Positions 1 through 7,355 are shown, numbered from the stretch's first letter. The stretch is DNA of 10,127 nt from Candidatus Heimdallarchaeota archaeon (GCA_016839985.1 JAEOTG010000155.1:1-10127); one strand, 5' to 3'. The notes: generated by a model not told the origin, from the letters alone. A program made the numbers and translations.

Positions 1-534
1 AGATTCATGCATAACAACCTCTTATTTACATGGAGATTTTCTAATGATGAATTTCTAATGTTTACAATTAATTCTTATGATCCTTATATAGGTCCTGTAG
101 ACATTCAAATTGCAGGAAGTGAAAGCAAAGAAAGTTTGCTTGCTCAAAATCCAAATTCAGCTGAGATTCATGGAAATTATGCAAATCTTGATACTCTTCT
201 TGATTTTACAGCGGTACCTACAAATGAGTTAATTAACGTCAGTCTTTCAACTGAGTATACATTCCATGCAAATTCCTCGACTACAATTAACTCAAGAAAT
301 ATGCAAATTGAAAAACCATCAACTGAGGAATTTACTCGTCTGTCATTACTTTCCTTACCTACCGAAACCATCGCAATAAAATCCATAGAAATCACTATAT
401 CCTACAAAGATTATGAAGGTTTTATTGAAGAAATATCCTACAATCTAAAACCTTTCATGAAGGAATCTGTAACAATAATGAAGCATTTAAATTTCTGGTC
501 ATATATGGGTTATTACGGATTTATTTATACATAA
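1..534 (+). CDS. Hypothetical protein, probably extracytoplasmic; possibly 5'-truncated by the window edge
   Basis: The frame is open from the first base: two codons precede the first ATG at position 7, so the gene may begin outside the window. If ATG 7 is the start, the product is 175 residues. I do not recognise the family. The visible part has no membrane helix. It is rich in Ser, Thr and Asn, with alternating hydrophobic stretches that look like beta-strands (for example IKSIEITISY near residues 125-134 from ATG 7). It has NVS and NSS sequons, which suits a surface or secreted protein of an archaeon. Only 6 nt lie upstream of ATG 7, too few to judge a ribosome site. It has no N-terminal signal peptide at ATG 7, which favours this being the C-terminal part of a longer protein. 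It converges on the giant permease gene with a 31-nt gap, so it is not part of that operon. Confidence 0.6.
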   Translation, partial: RFMHNNLLFTWRFSNDEFLMFTINSYDPYIGPVDIQIAGSESKESLLAQNPNSAEIHGNYANLDTLLDFTAVPTNELINVSLSTEYTFHANSSTTINSRNMQIEKPSTEEFTRLSLLSLPTETIAIKSIEITISYKDYEGFIEEISYNLKPFMKESVTIMKHLNFWSYMGYYGFIYT

Positions 535-545
535 AATTTAGACTC

Positions 546-562
546 AAAACTAAAACAAAAAA
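546..562 (-). terminator. U-rich terminator candidate after the giant permease gene
   Basis: Read on the minus strand this stretch is TTTTTTGTTTTAGTTTT, starting 4 nt past the TAA stop at 566-568. Archaeal transcription often ends at oligo-U tracts without a stem-loop. Nothing else in the 31-nt convergent gap looks like a signal. Confidence 0.5.
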
Positions 563-565
563 TAT

Positions 566-3500
566 TTACCTTCGTGAATATACAACACTTCTCTTTTTTC
601 TTTCCCTTCTAGCTATAATAAGAGATGATATGAATGCTATTAGTAGAATAAACACGATATTCATGAAGAAAATAGACCAGCTTCCTGTTGGTGCAAAAGT
701 ATGTCCAAAGAAAACAGTTTGATTAGCTGAAGCTAAAAACTTCAAAATAGCACCTCCTATACCATAACCAAAACAAGCAGCAATAATTGCAATAACTCCT
801 ATTCTAGAAAAAATAGAAACAAGTACATGCAGATTTGTTCCGCCAATCATTCTTAATATAGTGCTTTCTCTTCTGCTTTCAGCATGAACATTTTGCAATA
901 TTGAATACATATTTACAACGACAACTACCAAAATGAGTAGTATTTCAGCATAAGCTAAGGTGTAAGTAAACAATAATGAACCTTTCAAATAATAATCCAT
1001 ATATTCTAGAGAAAGAGAAATAAAAAAATCAAAATCTGAATATGCTCTAAAAGGTATTTTCAACCATTGATCTTCTGTTTCACTTGCAACAATTATCGTA
1101 ATAGATTCTTTTCCAGGTTCATATGCTCTTCTTAAAGTTATAATATTCTCGTTAACATCGATAAAAGTTAGATTTACGTAACCATATGAAATCCAAAGAG
1201 AAACACTGGAGTAGAAACCTGTTGTTGTAGAAACATCTCCATCAAATAAAGTTGAGAAAACAACAGGTAAATTAAATACTTTCGAACCATTATCATATAC
1301 AAAATCAAATGTAACTTTATTTCTGTGAGAAGGAATTTTAAGTGATGTATACTGATTTGGATTAAATACTTGAAAAGATATTGGATCAGCATTCCTGTGA
1401 TCAGAGAAGTAACAAGTATAATCACCTGTTGCTAATAAAGTAGAAATTATTCCATTGCTATCAGTTCTTAGAGATATTACTCTTCTTCCTCTTACATCTC
1501 TAAAGATACAATATTGATCAATAAAAGGTGAATCAGCAAAATAATCAGTTAAAGAAATAGTAACATTGGAATTTCCAACAAAAATGTCCTGTTCAATCCC
1601 TACATTTGTGTTAAGAACAAGATCATATTGTGAAGTACTGTATTCAAAAATCACATGATAACTACCAGAAAATATATGGAAATCAAGAAAACCATCATTA
1701 TCCGTATTTGTTGTATAAATTGTTGAATTGAAGGAACTTCTTACTGTGACAGTAAAATTAGTCATAGGAAGCAGAGTTCCTCCTCCTTGTATTTGGAATA
1801 ACAGTTTTTGATTCACATATTCTTTCCCAACATATATTGTGTAATCTATACTTTTTTGGTTATTTAAAGAATCTACCATAAACAAAGATATAATGTGTTT
1901 TCCAGCTTCATTAAAATCAAGAAGAGATAATCCTTGATATTGAATTACAGGACCTCTGTGATCTAATTGAACAAATAACTCAACAGCATCACTTTCTAGC
2001 TCTAGATATACGTCTATCTCATAGCTTCCTATTTTAGGTGAAATAATTGTTACATCAGGAAGGATTGTATCAATGATATATCCGTGTGAAGTTTGTGAAT
2101 CTGGAATACTAACTAGCACAGATGAGAAATTATAATATCCATCACTTAGATAAATAGGATTATTTCCATCCATTGTAAAATTACAATCATAATAAGGGAA
2201 AGTTACAACTACATCACCAGTATAGCTACTATTTATCTGACTCGTCTGAAATTGTGAGATGTTTGATCCTTCTGAAATCTTGAAATTCCAGCTTCTTTGT
2301 CCATAATTAAAAATATCTGTCCAGTATCTGATTATTAGAATATATTCTCCTGGGTAAAGAAAGAATCTTGTTTTTTCAGCAATAGTACCGATAAAACTAG
2401 TATCTCCTATAATCTCATATTCAATACTGAAGAATCCTAAAGAGGATATCGTTAGTAAATCAATAAATGTTTGACTGATCGTTCCATGATAATCATAAGC
2501 TAAAAAGAAGTCGATGGGGACTACTCCAGTAAAATTCTCAGTGTTATATTCATAGTACTTTTGTACTAGATTCCCAGCAATATCTTGTGCTTCTATTGTT
2601 AAATTATGATAGCCTTCTTTAAATGGACAACTTATCAAACCATAAGCATATGAGAAATCTAAATTATCCCAAGAATATCGAATCATTGAGAGGCTTTCAT
2701 TAGATATGTAATTCATAGAACTCCCCGAACTAATATCAGAACTATTGGAATGTTCTAGTGTTATATCAGGAGGAGAATTATCTATAGTAATTTCATAATT
2801 TCTATAATGCCAGACTGAACTGATAAGAGTTGATAAATAGAGTGTATGGTTGCCTTCATTCAAACTCTCTGTTATTATCGTTCCATTATTTGGAACAGGA
2901 ACATCTGCTTGGCTATCCCAGTGATAGAGAACATCTGAAGCACCAATAGTATACCAGATTTGAATCTCATCACCTTCTTTCACTATTTTATTCTGTAAAC
3001 CAATAATTCCCAATTTTTCAGGATTTGTGGATGTAATAAAAATATAACTCCACTCTTTACTTTGATTTCCAATTGAACCCTTTAATACAAGTTTGTGAAT
3101 ACCCTTTTCTGAGGGGACGCGAACATTGTGACTTTCTATAATTTGCCAATTATCACTATTCCATTTATACATAATGTCATGGCTAAAAAATATGGTGTCG
3201 TTAAGATAAAGAATGCTTGAAGGAGGAATCTGAGAACCATTCATAACGTTAAGAATTTGTAATTCCTCTGGTAGATTATGTGACATCGTAAAATACACTT
3301 TTGTTTCAGCATAATTTCGACTTTTATCACCATCTGATTCATAATCCTTGTTATAACATATAACTGTTAAAGAATGAGATCCTTCTTCAAAAGGTATTAC
3401 AATTTGATCAGGAACTATCTCTCCTACAGAAGAAAAATGATATTCTTGAATATTTCCAGGATTTTCATCATAATAGAAGTATATTGAATAACCTAGTGTA

Positions 3501-4756
3501 GCTGAGATTGAAACATTAAGATCATACCCTATGAAATTGCTATGATTCTGGGGAGAATTAACTTGAATACTTGGATGTCTATCTATCAATACTACTTCTA
3601 TATAATTCACTTCTCCTGTGGTAAAAGAAAATTCTCGATGGTAAACTCCATATCTAAAAGCAGCAGTATAACTTCCATTACTTGTTATGAAAGATGCTTC
3701 TCCTGTACTATTAGTATATAGATTGTATGTTTTTTGACCTAGAACTTGTTCTTCTGTAGATTTACTTTGGACATATATCCAAACATCCTCGATTGGTTCA
3801 TCTTCATCTGTTTTAACTCTGAAAGTTATCTCTCTCTCAATATAATTAATAAAAATAGGAATTGATAAATCTCTCTCCAAAATTATTCGTATTGGTTCTG
3901 ATACTATATTTTCTATTTCCGCTTGAATTTCATATTCTCCAAATTGTAGATCTAAACTTACACTGTTAGTATTCACAAGATACAAAGGGTCACCTACAAG
4001 TGTACCTTTACTGCTCCTAATGTATATTGTAGCATTTAATACTTCTAAGTTATCAGGTGTGTCAAGTGTTATTGTTAATGAATGTTCAGACGTAATTTTT
4101 TCTCTGATTTGCTCTTTATCAACCAAATTTGTATCTATCTTTACTCTTATGTGAGTAACCTTATTAAAATTCTCAAAAGAGAAAAATTGTCCTATCCAAA
4201 GAGGTGCAATGATCTCATCATCTAACAGTGTTCCGGATATGAATATAGATTTAACCTTCAGTTCAATTGCAGAATCAGTTCTAGTTGAGAAAATTATAAA
4301 GTATTCCCCTATTTTTAGGTTGTTTCTTTCTGCAAAATTGATTCCAATACTTACTTCAAATGTATCATTTTCATCTAGCTTATAGCCTTCTATAATTTGA
4401 ACGTCTGTGAATTCTGAAAATTTATTGACATCAACACCTCTAAAATAAACTGCTTTATCTCTATAAACTGCTGCAGTCATCACTTCAGGACTGACGTCAA
4501 TAACACCATAAACTGTTTTTATTGTTTCTGCTAATTCCAAAGGTAGGATACTAGTATATGGCGTTGAAGCTTGAGGATTGAAGATTACAAGAATATCATC
4601 ACTTTCACCCAAATAGGAATTTGTAGAATCAACAATACTTGTCATAAGTATTGCTCCTCCCGTAATTATAGTTGAACTGATTAAGAAACCAATAAAAGCG
4701 ATGAAGATACGCTTCTTGGGTAATATGTTATAGAGAAAGATATTTCTGATGTTCAC
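566..4756 (-). CDS. Giant FtsX/MacB-type ABC transporter permease with about 1000-residue beta-repeat ectodomain
   Basis: This 1396-residue protein is an FtsX-family permease with a greatly enlarged ectodomain. Helix 1 lies at about residues 17-41, followed by a MacB-periplasmic-core-like domain at about 45-230. Two beta-domains of a G-x-Y type follow (237-390), then about seven Ig-like modules (395-977), then three more G-x-Y beta-domains (980-1225). The FtsX core has helices at about 1261-1286, 1310-1342 and 1360-1381, with the family loop motif ILRMIGGT at 1300-1307. The tail RRERKKRSVVYSRR is basic and lacks the usual PAxxAS ending. I count 23 N-x-S/T sequons between helices 1 and 2, which fits an external, glycosylated domain. 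Typical FtsX/MacB permeases have 300-450 residues (up to about 800 with two cores). The start is GTG at 4756, overlapping the upstream stop as GTGA and preceded by a strong Shine-Dalgarno site. It is cotranscribed with the smaller permease and probably dimerises with it. The substrate is unknown, and the ATPase is not in the window. Confidence 0.88.
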   Translation of the reverse strand: MNIRNIFLYNILPKKRIFIAFIGFLISSTIITGGAILMTSIVDSTNSYLGESDDILVIFNPQASTPYTSILPLELAETIKTVYGVIDVSPEVMTAAVYRDKAVYFRGVDVNKFSEFTDVQIIEGYKLDENDTFEVSIGINFAERNNLKIGEYFIIFSTRTDSAIELKVKSIFISGTLLDDEIIAPLWIGQFFSFENFNKVTHIRVKIDTNLVDKEQIREKITSEHSLTITLDTPDNLEVLNATIYIRSSKGTLVGDPLYLVNTNSVSLDLQFGEYEIQAEIENIVSEPIRIILERDLSIPIFINYIEREITFRVKTDEDEPIEDVWIYVQSKSTEEQVLGQKTYNLYTNSTGEASFITSNGSYTAAFRYGVYHREFSFTTGEVNYIEVVLIDRHPSIQVNSPQNHSNFIGYDLNVSISATLGYSIYFYYDENPGNIQEYHFSSVGEIVPDQIVIPFEEGSHSLTVICYNKDYESDGDKSRNYAETKVYFTMSHNLPEELQILNVMNGSQIPPSSILYLNDTIFFSHDIMYKWNSDNWQIIESHNVRVPSEKGIHKLVLKGSIGNQSKEWSYIFITSTNPEKLGIIGLQNKIVKEGDEIQIWYTIGASDVLYHWDSQADVPVPNNGTIITESLNEGNHTLYLSTLISSVWHYRNYEITIDNSPPDITLEHSNSSDISSGSSMNYISNESLSMIRYSWDNLDFSYAYGLISCPFKEGYHNLTIEAQDIAGNLVQKYYEYNTENFTGVVPIDFFLAYDYHGTISQTFIDLLTISSLGFFSIEYEIIGDTSFIGTIAEKTRFFLYPGEYILIIRYWTDIFNYGQRSWNFKISEGSNISQFQTSQINSSYTGDVVVTFPYYDCNFTMDGNNPIYLSDGYYNFSSVLVSIPDSQTSHGYIIDTILPDVTIISPKIGSYEIDVYLELESDAVELFVQLDHRGPVIQYQGLSLLDFNEAGKHIISLFMVDSLNNQKSIDYTIYVGKEYVNQKLLFQIQGGGTLLPMTNFTVTVRSSFNSTIYTTNTDNDGFLDFHIFSGSYHVIFEYSTSQYDLVLNTNVGIEQDIFVGNSNVTISLTDYFADSPFIDQYCIFRDVRGRRVISLRTDSNGIISTLLATGDYTCYFSDHRNADPISFQVFNPNQYTSLKIPSHRNKVTFDFVYDNGSKVFNLPVVFSTLFDGDVSTTTGFYSSVSLWISYGYVNLTFIDVNENIITLRRAYEPGKESITIIVASETEDQWLKIPFRAYSDFDFFISLSLEYMDYYLKGSLLFTYTLAYAEILLILVVVVVNMYSILQNVHAESRRESTILRMIGGTNLHVLVSIFSRIGVIAIIAACFGYGIGGAILKFLASANQTVFFGHTFAPTGSWSIFFMNIVFILLIAFISSLIIARRERKKRSVVYSRR
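591..605 (+). terminator. T-rich tract that could terminate the left-edge gene
   Basis: The plus strand reads CTCTTTTTTCTTTCC about 57 nt past the stop of the left-edge gene, the first T-rich tract after it. It lies inside the 3' end of the opposing permease gene, where the other strand encodes the basic tail RRERKKR. The T-richness may therefore only reflect Lys/Arg codons (AAA, AGA). Confidence 0.25.
1082..1819 (-). other. Distal block of three G-x-Y beta-domains in the giant permease (residues about 980-1225)
   Basis: Three successive domains share one pattern: hydrophobic strands, then T-x-x-x-G, a strand of about eight residues, then G-x-Y and a hydrophobic strand. Examples are TDNDG...GSYHVIF (1018-1037), TDSNG...GDYTCYF (1098-1117) and the weaker TTTG...YGYVNLTF (1177-1198). 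This matches the carboxypeptidase-regulatory-like / Cna-B-like type of beta-sandwich. Assignment is by eye from the pattern, not from a profile search. Confidence 0.55.
1826..3574 (-). other. Tandem Ig-like modules in the giant permease (residues about 395-977)
   Basis: About seven modules of roughly 75-95 residues recur. The clearest share an aromatic-x-aromatic-(D/N) motif, then an E/K-G-x-H-x-L turn, then a strand and a polar end. Pairs seen: FYYD 427-430 with EGSHSL 458-463; YKWN 530-533 with KGIHKL 551-556; YHWD 611-614 with EGNHTL 634-639; YSWD 694-697 with EGYHNL 714-719; VQLD 929-932 with AGKHII 951-956. Two intervening modules (about 745-828 and 845-895) are degenerate, with GEYIL and GYYNF at the turn. 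SPPDITL (661-667) and LPDVTII (899-905) look like inter-domain linkers. The repeats have diverged and show no obvious DNA-level repetition. Confidence 0.6.
3587..4048 (-). other. Proximal pair of G-x-Y beta-domains in the giant permease (residues about 237-390)
   Basis: Two beta-domains sit between the MacB-like core and the Ig-like array. The second has the same T-x-x-x-G ... G-x-Y layout as the distal block (TNSTGEASF with GSYTAAF, residues 348-367). The first is weaker (FGEYEIQAE at 272-280). Together with the distal block they bracket the Ig-like modules. Confidence 0.5.
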
Positions 4757-5928
4757 ATTTGATCCTCCCTAATAACTTTAATTTTAGATGCTACTATTGA
4801 TGGATATATTCCTGATACTATCGATAATGATATTGCAAATAAGAAAATGATTCCTACAGTTGCAGCATTAATATTCATTGATAAGAAGGGTAATCCAATA
4901 AACGCTGAAACTAGACCAACTATACTACTTACAGCAAAATATCCAATAAACAAAGAAAGGACAGCTGAAATAACGCCAATAAACAAGGCTTGCATCATAA
5001 ATAGAAGAATTATTTGTCCCCTAGTTGCACCAATTGATCTTAAAATAAATATCTCTTCTTCGCTTTCTTTGACTAAGGTATAAATGCTGTAAGTTATAGA
5101 AACAAGCATCAAAACAAAGAACATGACCTCTAATAAAGTGAGTGTTTTTACTACCTCTTCAGTTGCATAACGAATAAAATTCTGTGTTTGTTTTTCTTCT
5201 GTAATTTCAAGATCATCAAACTCCTTAGTTATTTCTTCAATTATTGTACTAATCTCTCTTGTATCTAAAATAAATAGCTCAATAAAAGAAACATAATTCA
5301 GAGTGGTATTTATATAGAAATCGTTAATTGAACCTAAAACTTCAATATCAAATTCTTGACCAGTTTCAAGAATATTAGCTACTGTATAATTATCTTTAAT
5401 ATAGAAAGATGAGGATGAATTTAATACAACAGTTGGACTTTCCACTTCCACAATAGCTCCAACTCCCGCAGCTAAAAGATTTACAATCTGTTGTCCCATA
5501 ATCAACTCATTATTCTCTGGTGGATCAAAACCATAGGTATACTTTGGTTTGTGATATTGATGGAAAGTAGTGAAATTCAATAAACGTAAATGCGTATCAA
5601 TCTCAACTCCAGTTTCCCCAATAACAGATACAGGAAAATAAAGTTGAGGTAGAATTATATTGACATTAGGTGTTGTTTCAGAATACTCTTCCAAAAAAGC
5701 AATTACTTCTAGATCTATTCTACTGTCAGATAAGCTTTTTTGATTTTCTGTAATTAGAAGATAATGCGAGGGTTGGATTATATTTGCCATACCACTAATA
5801 TTGGATGCATAACCTCCAACAAGAAGAACAGTTGCAAGATAGATAACCAAAGCTAAGGTCAAAGTCATAGTAGCTTGATATGTTCTCTTTCTGTTATGAA
5901 AAAAGAATCTAACAATAAACCTTAGCAT
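4753..5928 (-). CDS. FtsX-family ABC transporter permease
   Basis: This 391-residue protein has the standard FtsX/MacB permease layout and ordinary length. A basic N-terminus (HNRKRT) precedes helix 1 at about 17-40. An external domain spans about 42-260, with several sequons. Three C-terminal helices lie at about 264-286, 305-335 and 354-375. The cytoplasmic loop motif EEEIFILRSIGATRGQI (290-306) and the ending GIYPSIVASKIKVIR (373-387) are typical of the family; this loop is where such permeases contact the ATPase. ATG 5928 follows GTGATAGGAA, a partial archaeal ribosome site, behind a BRE/TATA-like promoter. The stop overlaps the GTG of the giant permease by 4 nt, so the two are translationally coupled and probably form a heterodimer. 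Related systems include MacB-, LolCE- and lipoprotein-export-type transporters, but the cargo cannot be inferred and no ATPase gene is adjacent. Confidence 0.92.
   Translation of the reverse strand: MLRFIVRFFFHNRKRTYQATMTLTLALVIYLATVLLVGGYASNISGMANIIQPSHYLLITENQKSLSDSRIDLEVIAFLEEYSETTPNVNIILPQLYFPVSVIGETGVEIDTHLRLLNFTTFHQYHKPKYTYGFDPPENNELIMGQQIVNLLAAGVGAIVEVESPTVVLNSSSSFYIKDNYTVANILETGQEFDIEVLGSINDFYINTTLNYVSFIELFILDTREISTIIEEITKEFDDLEITEEKQTQNFIRYATEEVVKTLTLLEVMFFVLMLVSITYSIYTLVKESEEEIFILRSIGATRGQIILLFMMQALFIGVISAVLSLFIGYFAVSSIVGLVSAFIGLPFLSMNINAATVGIIFLFAISLSIVSGIYPSIVASKIKVIREDQM
4763..4770 (-). promoter_or_regulatory. Strong Shine-Dalgarno site that fixes the GTG start of the giant permease
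   Basis: The minus strand reads AGGGAGGATCAAAT directly before GTG. GGAGGATC closely matches the complement of the usual archaeal 16S rRNA 3' end, 7 nt from GTG when measured from GGAGG. It lies inside the last codons of the upstream permease gene. It supports GTG 4756 rather than an internal ATG as the start. Confidence 0.7.
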
Positions 5929-5930
5929 TT

Positions 5931-5940
5931 CCTATCACTC
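5931..5940 (-). promoter_or_regulatory. Ribosome-binding site candidate for the smaller permease
   Basis: The minus strand reads GAGTGATAGG just before AA-ATG. GTGAT pairs with the AUCAC part of the usual archaeal 16S 3' end, giving a short but plausible spacing. It is weaker than the site of the next gene. Confidence 0.4.
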
Positions 5941-5965
5941 TCTCTTTTCTAAAAGTAGAAAATAA

Positions 5966-5981
5966 CGATATAAAACTTTCT
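5966..5981 (-). promoter_or_regulatory. BRE/TATA promoter candidate for the permease operon
   Basis: The minus strand reads AGAAAG followed by TTTTATATC, resembling an archaeal purine-rich BRE plus TATA box. A start site about 25-27 nt downstream would fall near 5944. That leaves a leader of about 16 nt that just includes the GAGTGATAGG site before ATG 5928. The spacing makes this the best promoter candidate in the window. Confidence 0.5.
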
Positions 5982-5987
5982 AAACAA

Positions 5988-6015
5988 ATGAAAGGAAGAA
6001 TTACTCTCCTTTCAT
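5988..6015 (-). terminator. Hairpin with 9-bp perfect stem after the longin/7-TM gene
   Basis: ATGAAAGGA (5988-5996) and TCCTTTCAT (6007-6015) are perfect inverted repeats around a 10-nt loop. On the minus strand the stem lies 11 nt past the TAA stop of the longin/7-TM gene and is followed by TTGTTTAG. This resembles a stem-loop terminator or 3'-end stabiliser. It sits just upstream of the permease promoter, so it could also be an operator; terminator is the simpler reading. Confidence 0.45.
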
Positions 6016-6026
6016 AATGTATTTTG

Positions 6027-7355
6027 TTATGTAGGTGCTGCCCAAGAGAAGAAGAACAATCTCTGAATAATCAATGTAAGATATATCGAAACCGCTATTG
6101 CGAAAAGTGATGGTATTCTCGTCTTAGGAGGTGTAATCCTATTTACCCCTATACCTAGGAAGAGTAGGAAAATAACTAGAAATATATTAAGCGGTATTTG
6201 TACTGCAAGTTGGTACGTTAGATGCAAAGATTCCTCTGCAAATATTGCCTCACCTGGATGAAGTCCTATAGCTTCAAGATAAGTTGTTCCTCCAAATATA
6301 CTCCCGATTAGAAGTAAGAAGATCGCAATTGATGAGATATACATTGCATTCTTGTAGACATTTCCCCATTTCTTTTCACCAAGTAACAGTGAATAAAGTA
6401 GTGGAAAAACGAAAACCCATGAGAACCATGTTACTGAACCAATTAAGATTTGATCACCTATGTCACTCTGATGTATGTTAAATGTAAGAAAATCAAAATC
6501 AGCATCCAAGCCACCTATCAAGTTACCAGGTGATAATGGATATACTCGCAGTTCTACAAAGTATCCTCCTGCAAAGCACATTATACTTAGAAAGACAACG
6601 AATGAAACGAATATGTTAATTAAGAAATAATTAGGAAGAAGTTCTGCATAACTAGCTCTTGTTGGTCTTAATAGGTAGTCTCTTGAGAATCTAAAAATAT
6701 CCTTTACATGAGTAAATTTGAATAATAAATAAACTGCTATTGCAGGTATAGCAATTACTGCAATTAGAAGTAGAATATATAAAATGAAATCAACAGTACC
6801 TATTGTTAGTTTATCCAACAAACCATTCCAAATGAAGGTTTTAATATCAAAATCTGGCATTCCCTTGAATGGTGGAGAACCAAATACAAGCATAGTATAC
6901 CAACTTATTGTTAAAGCTACAAATATAGTTGACAAATAATCCCATACTCGGAATTTTCTCTTTTGAGTGTCAAGATACCATAATTTCCTATATATGATTT
7001 CAGTTGCATCAACTTCAAAATCTGAAAGAACCAAACCATCTACCCTTAATTCTCCATATTTCTCAAAGAATCTTTTGGCAATCATATCGAGAAGGTCCTC
7101 TGTATCTTTTGTATCCATCCTTTTATCAACTGTTAATACAAACAACAGATCGCTTTCTTCTTCTTGAAAAACTACTCTTGATGTTACCATCTCAAATTCA
7201 GATATTTTCTCTCTTTGTGTTTCTGATGCCATAGAATATATTGCACTCATTAAACCTCCGGTGAGAGCAACATCAACAGCTTCTTCTGTTTTCTCAAATT
7301 CTTGACTATAGAAAATTTGTCCATAAGTTGTTAAAATGAGAAGATGCTTTATCAC
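6027..7355 (-). CDS. Longin-like domain fused to a seven-helix, possibly Yip1-like, membrane domain
   Basis: This 442-residue protein starts with about 115 soluble residues whose predicted order is strand (2-9), strand (12-18), long helix (23-46), strand (52-64), strand (68-77), helix (83-101). That is the longin/profilin-like order, opening with the typical IKHLLILTTYGQIFYS. Seven hydrophobic helices follow at about 140-158, 189-212, 243-264, 303-325, 336-356, 384-405 and 413-435. Inter-helix loops at 213-242, 326-335 and 406-412 are basic, which places the longin part and these loops in the cytosol. The last five helices follow RDYLLRPTRASYAEL, and GEKKWGNVYKNA lies between helices 4 and 5; both recall Yip1-family membrane domains, but weakly. 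The GTG start leaves the first longin strand exactly at the N-terminus, behind a purine-rich AAGGGGAA. Function is unknown; membrane-anchored binding of small GTPases or protein partners is a guess from both families. Confidence 0.7.
   Translation of the reverse strand: MIKHLLILTTYGQIFYSQEFEKTEEAVDVALTGGLMSAIYSMASETQREKISEFEMVTSRVVFQEEESDLLFVLTVDKRMDTKDTEDLLDMIAKRFFEKYGELRVDGLVLSDFEVDATEIIYRKLWYLDTQKRKFRVWDYLSTIFVALTISWYTMLVFGSPPFKGMPDFDIKTFIWNGLLDKLTIGTVDFILYILLLIAVIAIPAIAVYLLFKFTHVKDIFRFSRDYLLRPTRASYAELLPNYFLINIFVSFVVFLSIMCFAGGYFVELRVYPLSPGNLIGGLDADFDFLTFNIHQSDIGDQILIGSVTWFSWVFVFPLLYSLLLGEKKWGNVYKNAMYISSIAIFLLLIGSIFGGTTYLEAIGLHPGEAIFAEESLHLTYQLAVQIPLNIFLVIFLLFLGIGVNRITPPKTRIPSLFAIAVSIYLTLIIQRLFFFSWAAPT

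Noticed and set aside
177..395. Minus-strand open frame opposite the left-edge gene
   Set aside because: It lies wholly inside the opposing frame, has low-complexity basic composition, no ribosome site and no family features; it is a shadow of the coding strand.
1174..1425. Second minus-strand open frame inside the giant permease gene
   Set aside because: It is an alternate frame of a long, well-supported gene, with a Leu/Ile-rich translation typical of a shifted A/T-rich frame.
4847..5083. Plus-strand open frame opposite the smaller permease
   Set aside because: It is antisense to the C-terminal FtsX helices, which are clearly coding; no start signal or family match.
6967..7234. Overlapping plus-strand open frames opposite the longin domain
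   Set aside because: Two different frames are open over the same stretch, and both are antisense to the conserved-looking longin region.
6027..7355. Roadblock/LC7 domain instead of longin at the N-terminus of the 7-TM protein
   Set aside because: Roadblock domains begin with a helix before the first strand; here two strands come first and the first starts at residue 2, which fits longin better. Not excluded without a fold prediction.
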